DNA from: Annona cherimola
Taxonomy: Eukaryota > Streptophyta > Magnoliopsida > Magnoliales > Annonaceae
Reading direction: 5' to 3'
DNA: 64,000 nt
NCBI GenBank assembly: GCA_030490835.1
Contig: CM059973.1
Coordinates: 61,198,008 to 61,262,007 of the forward strand
Shown: piece after piece, positions 21,555 through 34,915 of the stretch
Position numbering within the stretch: the first letter of the stretch is position 1
How the letters are laid out: each line of letters starts with the position of its first letter
Translations under genes and position numbers: made by a program
Notes under the pieces: model-generated
The model's database searches: none
What the model saw: the letters and a program-made list of their open reading frames with translations, nothing else
Told to the model about the DNA's origin: nothing

Positions 21555-23251
21555 TGTCACAGTGTGGTTCCATGAATGCAAGGCATGCATGAGCGACACG
21601 ATTAAGGTAGAGCATGTGGAGCAGTGCCATTAATGGGATTGAATCTTTAATAGATGAGAAAGGGAAGGTGCAAGATGGATGAAAGGGTCATGTATGAGAC
21701 GCGATGGAGAAAGAAGAAAAGTATTGAAATTTTGACTTTTGGTGAAAATTTTATAGAAATCCCCCTGAATTCGTAGTTTTGTAAAAATACCTTTTTCAAG
21801 AAATCATATAAAAACTCAAACCTTGATAAAAAATTTTATAAGAGAAATTCCTAAAAGGAATATTATAGAATACTCTCGACTTATTAAAAAATTCCATAAG
21901 AAAAGTTTCAAATATATATATATATATATATAGAAAATTTCCTAAGAACAAAATATTTTGCAAAAACACCTTATATTAGTTAGAATTTTATAGCTAGAAT
22001 GTTGAAGACATGCCGACGGTAGTCCACACCAGCAATACATGGTGGCCTATGAACCATTTAAATTGCTTTTGACATATCTTGTGATGTCGATGTCCAATTC
22101 GATGGTTTGACTGTCAATTTTAAAGTGTTTAGACATTCTGAATCCATCAAACAGATTAAATTTGCCATAGAGGTTGTTATTAGGAATTATTGATGGGAAA
22201 ATGTCTATAGTTGAGATTCATTTGATTATGGTCCACGAAGATGGTGATAAATATTCCTAGGCAGTAAACTTAGTATTTAACATTGGTTTCACCTCAGATA
22301 AATTGTTAGAAGTTGATAAAAGTAAATTTTGTTAATATCCAAGTTAGGTATCTTTGCTAGAGCGTAAACATTTTTTTAGCATGATAAATATGCTAAGTGT
22401 GGTGGAGTGCATCTAAGTATAATTATTACTCTCGTTGTATGTGGGTACCACTGGAGGATGAATATGTTGTGTAAGTTTATTCAGTATTGGTTTACAAGTA
22501 GGTCCTAGGCTTTACCAAAAGGCTATTTGACATAAATCATGCATGTCAAAGTATGAAATGCAATTATGTAGAACTCAATCCATTTAATGTTAGTTGTTAA
22601 GTAGGTCTAAGGCTTAGTTAGAAGGTTACTAAGTGTGTGATGTGACGGTAGGTCCTAAGTACCATCGGAAGGCTACTTGTTAATTATAGAATGATTTTCA
22701 CATAGGTATAGTGTTAGTCCTAAGCTTCCCAAGAAGGCTATCTAGCGTGTGATTATAGTGTAAGTTCTAAGTTTTACTAAAAGGCTACTTTAAACCAATA
22801 GTACATTATGAGTTAACAAATTTGTTTGCATTTTCATATTTAATGATGTTGAAATATTTTTATTCTCTATAGTCTATCCGATTATGATATTTACTCATAA
22901 TTATTATGGTTGGTTGATGTTTGAATTCCTACTTGTTGAGTTCTTAGGACCTCACCTTATGTTAATTATATTTTTTAGATAATGCAAATCCATCAAGCTC
23001 ATAGATGCATGGAAAATAGATTAAGCATGGACTCTAAGAATAGAATACAGTAATTTTACTTCTTTACTTTGAAATATCATGCTTAGAATTTGAACATGAA
23101 TTTGTAATAATTATTATGTGAATTTTATGGGTGAACTTTATCTATTATATTTATGCATAAATTATAGGCTCCACATCAAATGTCATTTAAGTTTGAATAA
23201 AAGGTCATGTTGTGGTAACCCCGGGCACTGCTTTGGGTTAGGGTCGTGACA
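21555..23251 (+). repeat. Possible Ty3/gypsy-type LTR with internal repeats
   Basis: The right end GGTTAGGGTCGTGACA is a typical 3' end of plant gypsy LTRs, and TGTCAC at 21555 would be its inverted partner, giving about 1.7 kb. It contains a (TA)n run near 21912-21931 and the repeated motif at 22499-22790. The flanking 5-mers do not match (AGTCA and ACAAA), and no PBS follows, so the left boundary is uncertain. Confidence 0.35.
22499..22790 (+). repeat. Five degenerate copies of a 30-bp motif
   Basis: GTAGGTCCTAGGCTTTACC then AAAAGGCTATTT at 22499 recurs in altered form at about 22602, 22647, 22707 and 22762, with spacings of roughly 103, 45, 60 and 55 bp. Shared parts are GTAGGTCCTAAG and AGAAGGCTACT. 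The uneven spacing argues against a simple satellite; it may be a repeated regulatory module within an LTR. Confidence 0.65.
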
Positions 23252-24760
23252 ACAAAAACATTTTATACAACAATTTATATGCAACAAATAAAAAATTATT
23301 GCATGTATTCTTTCTATGCAAGAAACAATGCAATAAATAAGCTTTTGCTAAATATAATGTTGTACATAATTAATCTATAGTTTAATTTTAGTTACATATG
23401 CTCTCATTTATTGTGTTTAGGTAAATATCATCAGTAGAAAAATATTTATTTCTTATAACCACAAGAACCGAATAGTTTATATACAATAATTTTTATTATT
23501 GATACATTGATTTTTACTTATTGTGATCGTCTTGATCCATAGTCCAACTCTTACAGCCTTTATTAACCCTGTACTCACCATAAAGAGATGATACCCTGAC
23601 ACTTAAAATGGACATTATTCATATATGGAACAAGCAAATTAATAACTCTCACACGGATCTACATCCTATCTATGTGGAAGACCATGTGAATTGTCATTTG
23701 AGTCTCCATGCTTAGTCACCCTCTCACATTGCCATTGGTAAAAGATAGCCCACATTAGCAAATTCGCCCTTTTAATCTTTCAGTTTTCTAAGCAAAACTA
23801 CTCTGATCCATTATTCCATCAAACCTTATAATAAGATTTTTTTTCAAGCCTCATGATTAGAAAATCGCACCTAATCTTATAGAGGAGGCCTATATAAAGG
23901 ATATTTGAAAACAAAGAGAGAGTTCTACTCCTTCAGCAATATCAAAGTTCTAATTCCTCAATCTAGCCTGGGTCATCTTTTACCAATTCTTGATTGTGTA
24001 CCTTCTCCCAAATCCATAAATATTGAAACTCTTCTATGTGATTTCTTAGAAGTCCTTAGACACACCTGTTCTTCCTTGAAAGTATGAATAACAACCAAGT
24101 TGCAATCGTGGTAAGAAAAATAAGTTGGAATTGTAATAGTAAGTGACTTAGTCGTCTTCTTCAACAAGCTGGTTGACGGTGAATTATAAAAATCACGTAC
24201 TCAATCATAAACATTCTGTGGTTGATCCTCAAATAGTATAACATTGGTTATAGCATTTTATTCTCCAAAAATTCCTATTTGTGCGCATTTCCTTTTGACA
24301 AATGACAACGCAAAAAAAGTAAGACATTTTTCATAGTAAAAAACGTTGTAACATTAATTTAATTTCGTAAAGTATGGACTTGATCCGGTGGTCATGAAAT
24401 AGCCCATATGTTCTGAAAATCAGCTCACATATATAGATATATCAATAATCCTCCTATCTTCGTCTATTCCAATTTTATCGACACTGTTTAACTTTTGCAT
24501 ACTCCAAGACATAATGTTTTGCAACATGTTTCTAATCCATACTAAAAATCTTTTTGCAAATTTTCAATCCACATTGAAAATGTTTTTTAAAAAATAAGAT
24601 TGTTGGGCTCCGTGTGATGGCTACTCAAAGAACTTTGATAAAATGATGTGAATTAAGCAAAAAATACATATAAACCACAATAATGAAATCAAACTACAAA
24701 GACAAAAACACATATAATGGTACGGATCTCTCTATCTTACTCTACTCTCTAAGCACAAAG
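23252..24760. other. Intergenic DNA, nothing recognised
   Basis: No domain-bearing ORF, RNA gene or element boundary. Two short frames around 23905-24167 overlap on opposite strands and look random. Confidence 0.45.
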
Positions 24761-25853
24761 ACTTGGGTTCCACTAGTTAATTTTAACACACAAGTTACGG
24801 TGGTACAGTTTGTTCAACTGTCTTTTAAAATTGGTACTACGCTTCAAGTAGGCTCATAAAGTAATCAACATTTTGATTCACTTCCTCTTAGTTTGATCAT
24901 CATCAACACCAAGATAATATAAACAATAAAATTTTAAATAAAAAACAAATCAGTTTAGCACATTAGCAAGAGCAGCAACTCTTGAGCTTTCAATGACCAA
25001 TGGCAACACCTTCAAGAATTTGCAACTTCAACTTCACCTTTAAACTTCCATAAGAAGTTATCTTGCAATGAAGTATTTTGGAATCTCTCAAATTTGTACT
25101 TGGGTATTTTTCTTCAATTTTTTCATGCCTTCTAGCTCCCCCAAGTTCTCTTTTTATAGCCCCTTAATCACTTGAAATGTGGCCTAAAAGATAATCCAAG
25201 AGGTCTCTATGAAAATTCAACTTCTCTGAAATTTGGGTTTATATTGTCTCACAAAGGTTGACTTTTTCTAGCAAAAAGGTCGACCTTTTACGGCTCTAGT
25301 TGTGATAGCAAGAAATATAAACCAACAGGTCAACTTTTTCCCTTTTTTTGCAAAATACAAATTTTGAAAAAAAATCCTACTTCAATCATGTTAATCTACT
25401 CAAGATAATCATAAGTGAATAAACCAATCTTAATTCAAGATTAAGCGCATCTCAAAAAGCATATTCCTTCCAAATGAAGTTATCAATTAAGCATATTCTA
25501 AAATTATTCCAAGCATTTCAAACAGTATATTCTATTTTCAAATTTCAAATTCAATCTTATCATATCTCAAAAAGCATATTTTATGATTATTTCGAGCATT
25601 CTAAAAGTATATTTCATTTTCAGATTTCAATCTTATCATAATTAAAACTCATCTTATCACAATTTGTATCATAACTCAAAATGATATCCACAAACACACC
25701 ACTCTTTTCAATCTTTTCAAAATCCTATATAAGATCATGATTTCACAAAATCATCCCAAAATACAATTTTATAATATTAAAACTAATGGCATAAAATTAT
25801 TTCTTTTATATCATCAGAACCAATCAAGAATATATTTTTCATAAAAGTTCACA
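24761..25853 (-). repeat. 3' LTR of the 24761-30931 element
   Basis: Aligns with 30010-30931 from 'cactagttaattttaac' to 'agttcaca'. It is about 170 bp longer than the partner. Its first bases (ACTTGGG) are altered relative to the expected TGTTAGG. Confidence 0.7.
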
Positions 25854-26382
25854 TTCTCTCCATTTTTGGTGATGATAAAACATCCACAACTATTGTTGAA
25901 TATTTCTCCCCCCATCACCATGCTTCCAAAGAGTTTGAGAATATACAAAAAGATAGCTACTTGAAATAGTTGTATTTCTCTCCCTTTTTTTCATTAGCAA
26001 AAAATGATGAAGATAAATCATCTGACATTAATAATAAACCAAAAATTTCAGTGCTAATGTATCCAAAAAGCGGTGATTTAGGAATTTAACAAAAACAAAT
26101 AAACATTAATAAAGCATCACAGATATTTTGAAAATTTGAAATGGGCTTGTAAGAACTTAGAAAATTAAACAAGGTCTTCTTCATATGTTTCTTTTGAGAA
26201 TGTTCAACCTCCTCATCTCTTCTTCTTTGGAGACTCTCTCAAACTTAGTATTGAATGGTACTTTGAGCTTCCTTAGTTAGAGTGAGAACTTTCTTTTAAG
26301 TGACTTCTTTGATTTTCTCTTTGAAGATTGACCTGAAATGAACTTTTGAATAGAAACTTTTTACACAAAGGTAATTCATTTA

Positions 26383-26655
26383 GGGTGTGTTTGGCAATGG
26401 GTATAAAATATCAAGTTAAAACTTTTCAATCTAAAACTTTTTACTTTTCACAACTACCATATTTTTTAATCATATTTTCCTATACAACTACCCTACTTTT
26501 TAATCATTTCTACACAATTACCCATACAACTAATCTATCTATTTTAACTTTATCCTCATTACTCATCATCATTACCCATGTCATATCACACCATTTGACA
26601 ATTATTATTCTCCAAAAATTTTCACCAAAAGTTTTATCCATTCCCAAATACACCC
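26383..26655 (+). mobile_element. Tourist/Harbinger-like MITE, copy 3
   Basis: 273 bp with GGGTGTGTTTGG and CCAAATACACCC ends, flanked by TTA at 26380-26382 and 26656-26658. It lies inside the copia-type element and so moved after it. Confidence 0.88.
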
Positions 26656-28993
26656 TTAAGTAATTTATTTGAGCTGATTTCTTTTTGAAGAAGCATTGGA
26701 ACGATGAGATATTTGACTGAATTTGCACCTTATGATATTCTTTTTTCAAAAATTAAGAAATGAACAAAGTAAAATACATCTAAGAACTTATTCAAGTTAG
26801 TCAAGCCCAATGTTTATTTGTGATAGAAGGTTGCAAAATGATTTTGTGAAAAGTTTGGAGTATGTAGGTTTAAATTTGGTGATGGTTTTTTACCTTCCTT
26901 GTCCTTCCTCCACATTTTTCCTTGAAATCCTCCTTTATCATGAGGTCTCGTATCACCTAAAGTCCTCTACTTTTTAGATATTGAAGGCCAATTTTCGTAA
27001 ATAGCCTAGTTGTTTCTCATTCTTTTGAGCAAAATTCTTCAATTATGCTGTAGGAGTTGAATTCAATGAGTCCTTGTCTCAAATCTAGACCAATGAGCTT
27101 AAACAACAAAGTAAAAAACACTTCATATGACAAATTCATAATAGAAACATGTCCTTTGGTAGCAAACTTTTATCATTTAACATATTTATATCATCATTCA
27201 CTTTTTCAAGTTGACCATAGAAACACTTCTCTTTGAAACAATCTTGATTTGGCATTATTTCTCAATCATTTTTCTCTTGAATTGTTGAGGTTGAACCTTT
27301 GGTGCAAACTATTTTTGTCAATGATGCTTCAAATGAAGAGATGCATATTCAGATGTTCTTCTCTTTATATTTCTGCTTTCCTCAATGACAATTTCTGGAT
27401 TCCTTCTAACATTAGAGGAGATTTCTCAAGAAATACATCATCCACTTTCCTCTTCCCTTTCTCTTGGAAAATTACTTTAGAATTAGATTTGGTAGAAGCC
27501 ATCTAGGTAATTGAATTGGTTGAGAAAGACAAGGTTTCAACAAAAAGGACTGGGCGTGGGTTAGGTTGTGATTTTGGCTTGAAATTTTGACTAGGGATGA
27601 TGGTGAAGTTTTTGACTAAGTGAAAATAGAGTAGTGAGGTTAGAAAAGGCTAGGAAGTTTGGCTAGGATTTTGGTTGAGAAATGTGTTTTGGTTGTAATG
27701 AAAGATACACAGTAGTTAGACATTAAATCCATGTTATTCACACTTGAATAATCAACAAAAGCAATAAAGAATCAAATTCAAAAGTGAATTTTCCATTTTT
27801 AAGAGCAAAGAAGAGTAGAGTATAGAAGCAAAGAGGAAGAAAATGGAGAATGATAAGAACCTCAAAGAAAATGAGCATAATGGAAGAAATCAATATATAT
27901 GAAGTTTATCTCACCAATTCCGGTTGTCAATAAAATACTCTCAAATTGGCAAGTTGTCTAAATCATAAAGAAAAAATTTTGAAGTGTAAACATATATCTC
28001 TTGAAAGATTTTTATTTTTCTCTATTCAAACAAAAATGTTGACCTTTTTGACAAAACTTGTCAATGTTTTCATGTCAATTTAAAAAAATAAAAATCATGA
28101 AATATTTATGCTCAATTTGATCCATTAATCTAAAACTATCATGCAAATTCAATCAACAAAACTTAATCTTTTTATAGAGGAGTGGTTTAATAAAAATTCT
28201 CCAATTGATCCTCGATAAGAACAAATTCCAAGCATTGCACATGATTTTGAAAGAAATCTTACCTCACAATGTTGTGGTTCTATTCGTTTTCATTCCTGCC
28301 TTGATTCCTTTTTTATTTTTATTTTTATTTTTGATTGTTTATTTTTATTTTTGTATTTCTTTTGCATTTTTTGTTTTTATTTTCTATTTTTCTTTTTTTT
28401 TTTGTTGATCACACAACAAGAGCAATCATTATCCATGTACCAGTTTAGTCCAATTTCCTGCAAAACAAAGAATTTGTGCCTTTGGTACCCATTGCATAGT
28501 TCCACCTTTGTTAGTGCCAATATATGCAGATATTTTTTTTTCCAAATGAGTTTAACATGTTAGATCTGCATTCTCTTCAATGGGCAAACAAATGAAAAAT
28601 ATACATGAGAATAACAAAAATGAAAAATATCATTATGAGCTAAAATTTTCTAACCATTTTTCATGTTGTTGGTTTTATGCAAATTTCAAGTATTCATGTT
28701 CAATTAACAATTTTTGAATATTTTCATGAAGTTTCAAATATTTCAATTTTTAACATTCAATTTCTTTCTTTAATCTGACGTACTTTTCAGATATAACAGT
28801 AAATTCATGAAATAATTATTCATATATCTTTTGAAGTTCAGTTGTATCAACGAAACTTATCTTTAATCCATAATCATCATCAAAGTGATCTGCAATAAAA
28901 TCAATATTCATGTGCTCTACAATTTGAACTGTTTTATCATTAGATCTAGAACTAATATGAGGAGTATCACTGTCACTCTAAGATTCGTAACTT

Positions 28994-29965
28994 TCACTTT
29001 TCTTGAATTTGAAGTTTGAATTCTTGATTTGGAAAAGGGTCTGAATTCTTGAGATGTTCATATCCTTTGCTTTTGAAACATCTCATTTTCATTAGATTGT
29101 TATCTTTCTTCTCAAATTCATACATTTGCATGGTCTTGTTGATAATATCCTTTCGAATTTTCCTTGTTACTGCATTTTTGTTCCCTTTTAATCTATTTTT
29201 TGTGATGAACTTCCTAAACATCATAGTGAGCACTTCAACTTCATCATCATCATCACCTACATCATCAGAAGAAATATCCAGATAAGCTTTTAAACTAAGT
29301 AATATTTTACTTTTCACATTTTTTTTCATTATTTTTAAGAATAATTTCATAAGTCATTAACAAGTCAATCAATTGATCAACAGTCATAGTGATGATATTT
29401 TTAGCCTTCTCAATTGCAGTCACTTTCATAGTCTATGTTACAGGTAGAGATCGGAGTAACTTCTTGACTTTCTCAGTTATAGAAATTGGCTTTGCATAAC
29501 TTTTAAGATTATTCACATTATCAATAAACCTACAAAAATCTTAAAAATGGATTCAATTGGTTTCATTGCAAATAACTCATAGTCATGTATGAGCATATCG
29601 ATCGTAAACTCTTTCATTTATAATGTTCCTTCACGGGTAACTATAAGAGTGTCCCACATCTCTTTTGCAGAAGCACATAAGGAAATCTTATTGAATTCAG
29701 ATGGAGAAAAAGAGCAACACAAGACATTTAGAATTTTAGCATTTAATTGAATTTGTTTAGTTTGCGGTCAATTTAGAATAATATGAATAACGTCTCTAGA
29801 TAAATTCAAACTAGATTCAACAACTCTCCATAGTCTGATATCATTTTCCATAAGAAACATCTTCAGTTTAAGTTTCCAGTACACAAAATTTGAACCATCA
29901 AAGTATGGAGGACATATAATATAACGACCTTCAAAGTAACCAAAATGATTTCTTTCATTAATCAT
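28994..29965 (-). pseudogene. Gag remnant of the 24761-30931 element
   Basis: At 29768-29965 the minus strand encodes 'PPYFDGSNFVYWKLKLKMFL', the characteristic start of plant copia gag (DUF4219/UBN2 region). At 28994-29350 a 118-residue frame has a lysine-rich tract and 'RCFKSKGYEHLKNSDP', which corresponds to a CCHC zinc knuckle in which the second and last cysteines are replaced. The two parts are separated by stops. Near 28440-28500 the minus strand shows 'WVPKA', a phrase common before the copia protease. Clearly non-functional. Confidence 0.75.
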
Positions 29966-30009
29966 GTGATCTCTTTGTTAAATTTAAAAAACTCTGCTCT
30001 AATACCACT

Positions 30010-30931
30010 TGTTAGGTCTCACTAGTCAACTTTAACGCATAAGTTACAACAGTATAATTTGCTCAATTGTCTTTTGGACTCCAAATAAGCTCGTGAAGTA
30101 ATCAACATTTTGATTCATTTTCTCTTAGTTTAATCACCATCAACACTAAGGTAATACAAAGAACAAAATTTTAAATAAAAAGCAAATCGGTTTAGCACAA
30201 CCGCAAGAGCAGCAACTCTTTAAAATTAATCAACATTTTGTACCTTTGAATGCCCAACAGCAACACTTTCAAAAATTTACGACTTCAACTTCACTTTTGA
30301 ACCTCCAGGAAGCTATCTTACAATAAAGTACATTAGATTCTCTCAAATTTGTACTTCAGTATTTTCCTTCAATTTTTCCATGCCTTCTAGCTCTCCTAAG
30401 TGCTCCTTTTATAGCGCTCAATCACTTGAAACCTAGCATAGATGATAGCTTAAGAAGTCTCCATGAAAATTTAACTTCTCTAAAATGTGATTTTCTGCTA
30501 CGTCACAAATGACCCTTTCTGGCAAAAAAGTCTGAATCAAAAGGTCGACCTTTTCTCTATTTTTTGTAAAATACAAATTTTGAAAAAAAATCACGCATCA
30601 ATCATATTAGTCCACTCAAGATAATCATTCATAAGTAAACCAATCTTAATTCAAGATTAAGCACATCTCAAAGAGTATATTCCATGATCCAAGTATTCTA
30701 AAAAGTATATTCCATTTTCAAATTTCGATCTTATCACAATTTGTATCATAACTCAAAATGACAATTCCACAAACATAACGCTTTTTTAATCTTTTCAAAA
30801 TCCCATATAAGATCATAGTTTCATAAAATTATCCCAAAGCATAATTCCACAATATTAAAATCGATGGCACAAAAGCATTTCTTCTGTTATCATCAAAACC
30901 AATCAAAAACAAATTTCCACAGAAGTTCACA
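30010..30931 (-). repeat. 5' LTR of the 24761-30931 element
   Basis: Starts TGTTAGG beside the PBS and ends TTCACA. About 922 bp, with small deletions and a short internal repeat of the GTAATCAACATTTTG phrase near 30220 compared with the 3' LTR. Confidence 0.72.
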
Positions 30932-31149
30932 AAAATGTTAGTGAGCAACTAAATAATAAATTTTGCTAAAAATTAACTTCAAGTTACGACAATAGTTATA
31001 CATATTGAAAAAGAAAGGTTATGCTTATATGTAACTCTACTTCTATGTGATCTTATTCATTTTTCTCACTTTAACAATTGACAAAAAATTCACTATCCAT
31101 TATATTCAGTATCATTTCTTGCCAAAAATTATTTATTATCATTATGTAT

Positions 31150-31890
31150 GGCCCCATTCACAAATGTGTAAAATTAATATAATAAAAATATCTAATGTTA
31201 ACATCAGTTTTAAAGTTGTATTTTAAACATCTAATCGTCTAAAATATCATTACTATGTGTATAAAATATTATATAAAATATGGTTATGTTCTAATGTATT
31301 TATAAATAGATCTAAGCATTTTTCATTATGGAATATGATTATATACATCATGATGTATTTTAGGCTAAAATATTACATTCATTTTGTTTTTATAATTAGT
31401 TATATTTTTTTATTTTATTCTTCTTAAACATGTTTACTTAAGTGTATTCAATCTATATGCAAAGTTTTACTATTTTACAATACTTTTACATTTTTATTTT
31501 TTATTTTTTATTTTTTAAAAATCAAGCTTTTTAAGGGGTGAAAAATGATTTAAATGCCCTTGCAATTGATGATTTTTAAAACATCCAAAATAAATATGTA
31601 AAAATATTATAAAATAGACAAACTAGGCTAAATACATTTAGGAAAACATGTCCATAAAGAAAAACTAAAAAATATAACTAATTATAAAAATAAATGAATG
31701 TTGCATTTTGCCTAAAATACATCATAATGTATATAATCATACTTTTTTCATGATTTATAGATACATATATATTTTTTAAGCAAATAAAGCCCTACACATA
31801 TTTGATTTGAATGAAATTTGGTCTCCTATCTAAATAAATAACATTAAAACAATGAATAAAGTGGATTTCTAGTCAATTATCAAGATGAGA
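31150..31890. mobile_element. Hairpin family C element, copy C4, with insertion
   Basis: The left part (AAAGTTGTATTTTAAACATC, AATAGATCTAAGCATTTTTC) and right part (ACATATTTGATTTGAATG, TTGGTCTCCTATCTAAAT, AACATTAAAACAATGAAT) match the two arms of C1. The middle is occupied by hairpin element D. The CGCTTCTAT-type ends are not clear, so boundaries are rough. Confidence 0.5.
31334..31741. mobile_element. Hairpin MITE D inserted in C4
   Basis: The inverted ends TATGATTATATACATCATGA-type and its complement near 31711-31741, extending through TGTATTTTAGGC, bound about 408 bp. Arms mirror each other through TAATTAGTTATATTTTT and ACATGTTTACTTAAGTGTATT. The host flanks TTTTTCATTAT (about 31319-31329) and TTTTTTCATGAT (about 31743-31754) look like an aged target duplication. 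Confidence 0.6.
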
Positions 31891-32602
31891 AAATTGATAG
31901 GGTTACATAAAAGTATTTCTATATAACTTGGTTATATTGAAGCAAGATCCAAAAGACTAGGAATGAAAAAGAAATCTAAAGAATTATTTTAAAAGTTACT
32001 TTCTCCTACAATAATTTTAAAATTTTACTGCCAAAGCTTTTCTCAATTGATATAACATCACTTTCTCACTTTTTAAAAAAATTTTCATTCCCATTTTTAT
32101 ATCTTCCCAAACATACCTTTAATATACTTTACCTAGATCTTTTTGATGAGATTGGACATGATTTTTCAAGCGTGAAGCTCAAGGGAGATTTTATCATGAG
32201 ATCAAATAAAATATAAATTTTTAAGCAATTTTATTATCAACTTGGGAGATCAAGAAGGTGGTTTGCTAACATGGGGCACATTTTGCCAATGATTGTGTCA
32301 AAGAGGTGTTCTAGCAGGGTAGTTGAGCTCAATCTACATTGATTAGGCATCAGCTTGCATGGCCTTCTCATGAGTCATGTCCAAAGTGGATTGTTAGATG
32401 TGTGTCCTACATACAATGGCTCAATGCAGTATTAACTAGGTGTGAGTTGGTATTAAAGGACGTCGACTAGATGTAGGAGAACTACTGCTAGAGTCTTTGT
32501 CATTTTAAGCAAAGCTGAAATTTTAACATGAATACCTAGTCTAGCATAATCAAGCTTTGTAGGAATCACTGTCAATGAAGCTAAGGCTTGTGAAGTTAAA
32601 GC
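31891..32602. other. Intergenic DNA before the nested retrotransposons
   Basis: No ORF with a recognisable domain. The last five bases, AAAGC (32598-32602), are the left target duplication of the outer retrotransposon. Confidence 0.5.
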
Positions 32603-33004
32603 TATTATAATTATGTCTTATATTCTGCATATGGAATATTTGCATATTGGTTTCATTTAAGTATTTATGGGAGTCCTATTTATAGATGTATCAGTTAAGA
32701 ATTTAGTAAAGCCTGAAGAGGTATCCTAGCAGGACATGAGAGAAGAGTTGTGAAAGTGTCTTCTTTGAGAATGTGTGTGAGGCATATATAGAATAAGTAT
32801 AAGTCATTTTGTGTATCTCTGTAATTTGTTAATCAAAGTAGATCGTCATTTCTCTTCTATGATTTTTTCTTCTATTTTGAAGGGTTTTTCATGTAAATTC
32901 TAGTGTCTTATGTGCATGATATTGTGATTGCCTATCTGATCCTGATTTTTTTATATGTTTATGCATTAATTTGTATGGATTTGAATCGTGTTTCCTATTA
33001 AACA
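32603..33004 (+). repeat. Left LTR of the outer element
   Basis: 402 bp, ends ...AAACA. Aligns throughout with 41610-41993: CAGTTAAGAATTTAGTAAAG, ACATGAGAGAAGAGTTGTGA, TTGAAGGGTTTTTCATGTAA, GTATGGATTTGAATCGTG. The start has lost the canonical TGTT (reads TATT in both copies). Confidence 0.82.
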
Positions 33005-33542
33005 ATGTCACAGTTATGGTTCATAAAGATTTGAGAAGCAAATTACCATGGGATCAACTTTTTCTGAATGAGCAATATCACATATTGATTGTGAAGAGAC
33101 AAGAGGTTATGTAGTGGTTAGATTAGCTATGGATGATGTCATGTATCCATGACAATGTAGAGATGATCATGTTTCCTAGATCTGCAATCAAATCATGATA
33201 GATGGCTTAAATGACAAAGATGTAGTAGGTCACTAGATTTGGTGTCTGAGTTTTAGGCGAGATAGATTAACATTAGCTATTGCAATGAGATTTCGCCAAA
33301 GCAAAAGCAATTGAGGTGAACATGATGTGTTTTGAGATCTAAATGGATGCGACTATTCATGGAGGTCAGTGAAAAAATCAGCATATAAATGCTTAGGTAT
33401 GACAGTAGCAATGGAAGAGAGGTAGTAAGCATCTTGTAAATGGCCAGATGACGATAATTCAAAGATAATGATGGCATAGGCGATAATTGGTGGTGGCAAC
33501 AAAGACGTGGCCGATGGTGTTTCTACATGTGAAGACATATGG

Positions 33543-33772
33543 TGATAGGATTTAATAAGAGAGATGATTAGGATAAGTTACATGTATGAAATATACCTAT
33601 GAGATGTTATTTATAGACAACCTATAAATAAGGAGGGGAGATTATTTGTGTTCTTTTTCATTTTCTAGTTTACAAGAGAGATGGAGAGCAACCTCTTACA
33701 TAGGTTAATTCTTACAAGATTAGTACCCTGATCTCACATACTGTAATAAGATCCTAAGGTTTAGTTTTAACA
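33543..33772 (+). repeat. Left LTR of the middle element
   Basis: 230 bp. Shared with the right copy: TGATAGGATTTA, GAGATG, TGTGTTCTTTTTCATTTT, AGATGGAGAGCAACCTCTT, TCTCAC, TAATAAGATC. It lacks about 30 bp present in the right LTR. Confidence 0.8.
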
Positions 33773-34284
33773 AGGCATTAGAGTGCATTTTGATTTGTCG
33801 CATGGATAAAAAAATTGTCAACCATGGAAAGATTATGACAAACAAATCCACATATAGAAGTCATTATGTCGTATTCCTTGTGGTCGGCGAAGATGGGTAA
33901 AGAGAGATTGTAGGAGCAGATGGTATTTTTACAACCGCTACCATATCTGAGCACTTGGCCAACTAAGATCGAATCAAACTCCCTGAGCAGCAAAATCTAG
34001 ATGGGCAAAAGTCTCAATATCCAAAAGAGTCATGTTTGAATCGTTGAGAAAGGATCATCTACTGGAGAGAAGAGAAAATGTTCAGCCTTGAGAACAAGAT
34101 GGAATGAGATCCAAGTGGTGATGATAAAATTGAATTATTAACTCAAGACACTTGGTATTTGATAGTGAAGTTCATCTTGATGAAGTCTCTTGAAGAAATT
34201 GAAGAAGCGCACGCTAGCCATTATAGAGAAGAGGTTGCGAGTGAGAGAGGTGTCATCTCCTCATCAGCTAACCTGGGCACCCAA

Positions 34285-34915
34285 TGTTGGGATTTTAGCC
34301 TATCCCCTTTTTGTGTGGATTAAACAGGAATAAATAATCACAGACAATAAATATTGCAAATGATAAACAATCAAACCACGGAAAAACACACCACAATTTT
34401 ACGTGGAAAACCCCTCTTTACCAAAGGGGAAAAACCACGGGACCCAGTCCATGTAAATCTTCCACTATAAAATAATGGGAATACAATGCAATGTCTTCTC
34501 TAGTAAAAACTAGAGGATTTCATCATCACAATAAGGATGGATTTTAATACAGAAATTAACCAGGATAGATCTCACCAAATCTGAGATGACGGCGGAATTT
34601 TCTCTCTTGATGGCTGGAAGAGATAACTGCCGTAGAAGCCTTGAGCATATGACGATAAAATCCGGAGCTGCTGCTGCTGCTTCTCTGAAATCTGAGAGGG
34701 GAAGAGAGACTCTCTCTCTGACGAAAAAAAAATCGTCGCTGCCGAGAGAGGAGACGCTGCCAAGAGGAGAAGAGAGAGAGATGTGATATCTCTCTCTCTC
34801 TCACACGCCGAAAGCAGAAAAGGAGGGGGACAAGAGCAGGTGGGGCATTATTGAATAATGCCAAATGGGTGGGGCCCCCCACTTTTGACTTCACGTGGGA
34901 GGAACCCACCTAACA
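34285..34915 (-). repeat. 3' LTR of the inner copia element
   Basis: Begins TGTTGGG and ends CCTAACA. It contains GA/CT-rich simple repeats at about 34700-34800. It differs from the 5' LTR at AATAAATAATC versus AATAATTAATC and at CCATGTAAATC versus CCACGTAAATC. Confidence 0.97.

Larger units (their letters stand above)
24761..30931 (-). mobile_element. Non-autonomous copia-type LTR retrotransposon
   Basis: About 6.2 kb, minus strand. The 5' LTR is at 30010-30931 and the 3' LTR at 24761-25853. They share ordered blocks such as GTAATCAACATTTTGATTCA, AAGAGCAGCAACTCTT and GACTTCAACTTCAC, but are diverged and carry indels, so the insertion is old. A PBS (complement of TGGTATTAGAG) lies at about 29999-30009, and a purine tract (AAAAATGGAGAGAA on the minus strand) abuts the 3' LTR. 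Gag remnants are present, but no integrase, RT or RNase H was seen. A Tourist-like element interrupts it at 26383. No target duplication was recognised. Confidence 0.75.

Noticed and set aside
22499..22790. CRISPR-like array of spaced repeats
   Set aside because: Repeats are degenerate, spacers uneven, and the genome is a plant nuclear one.
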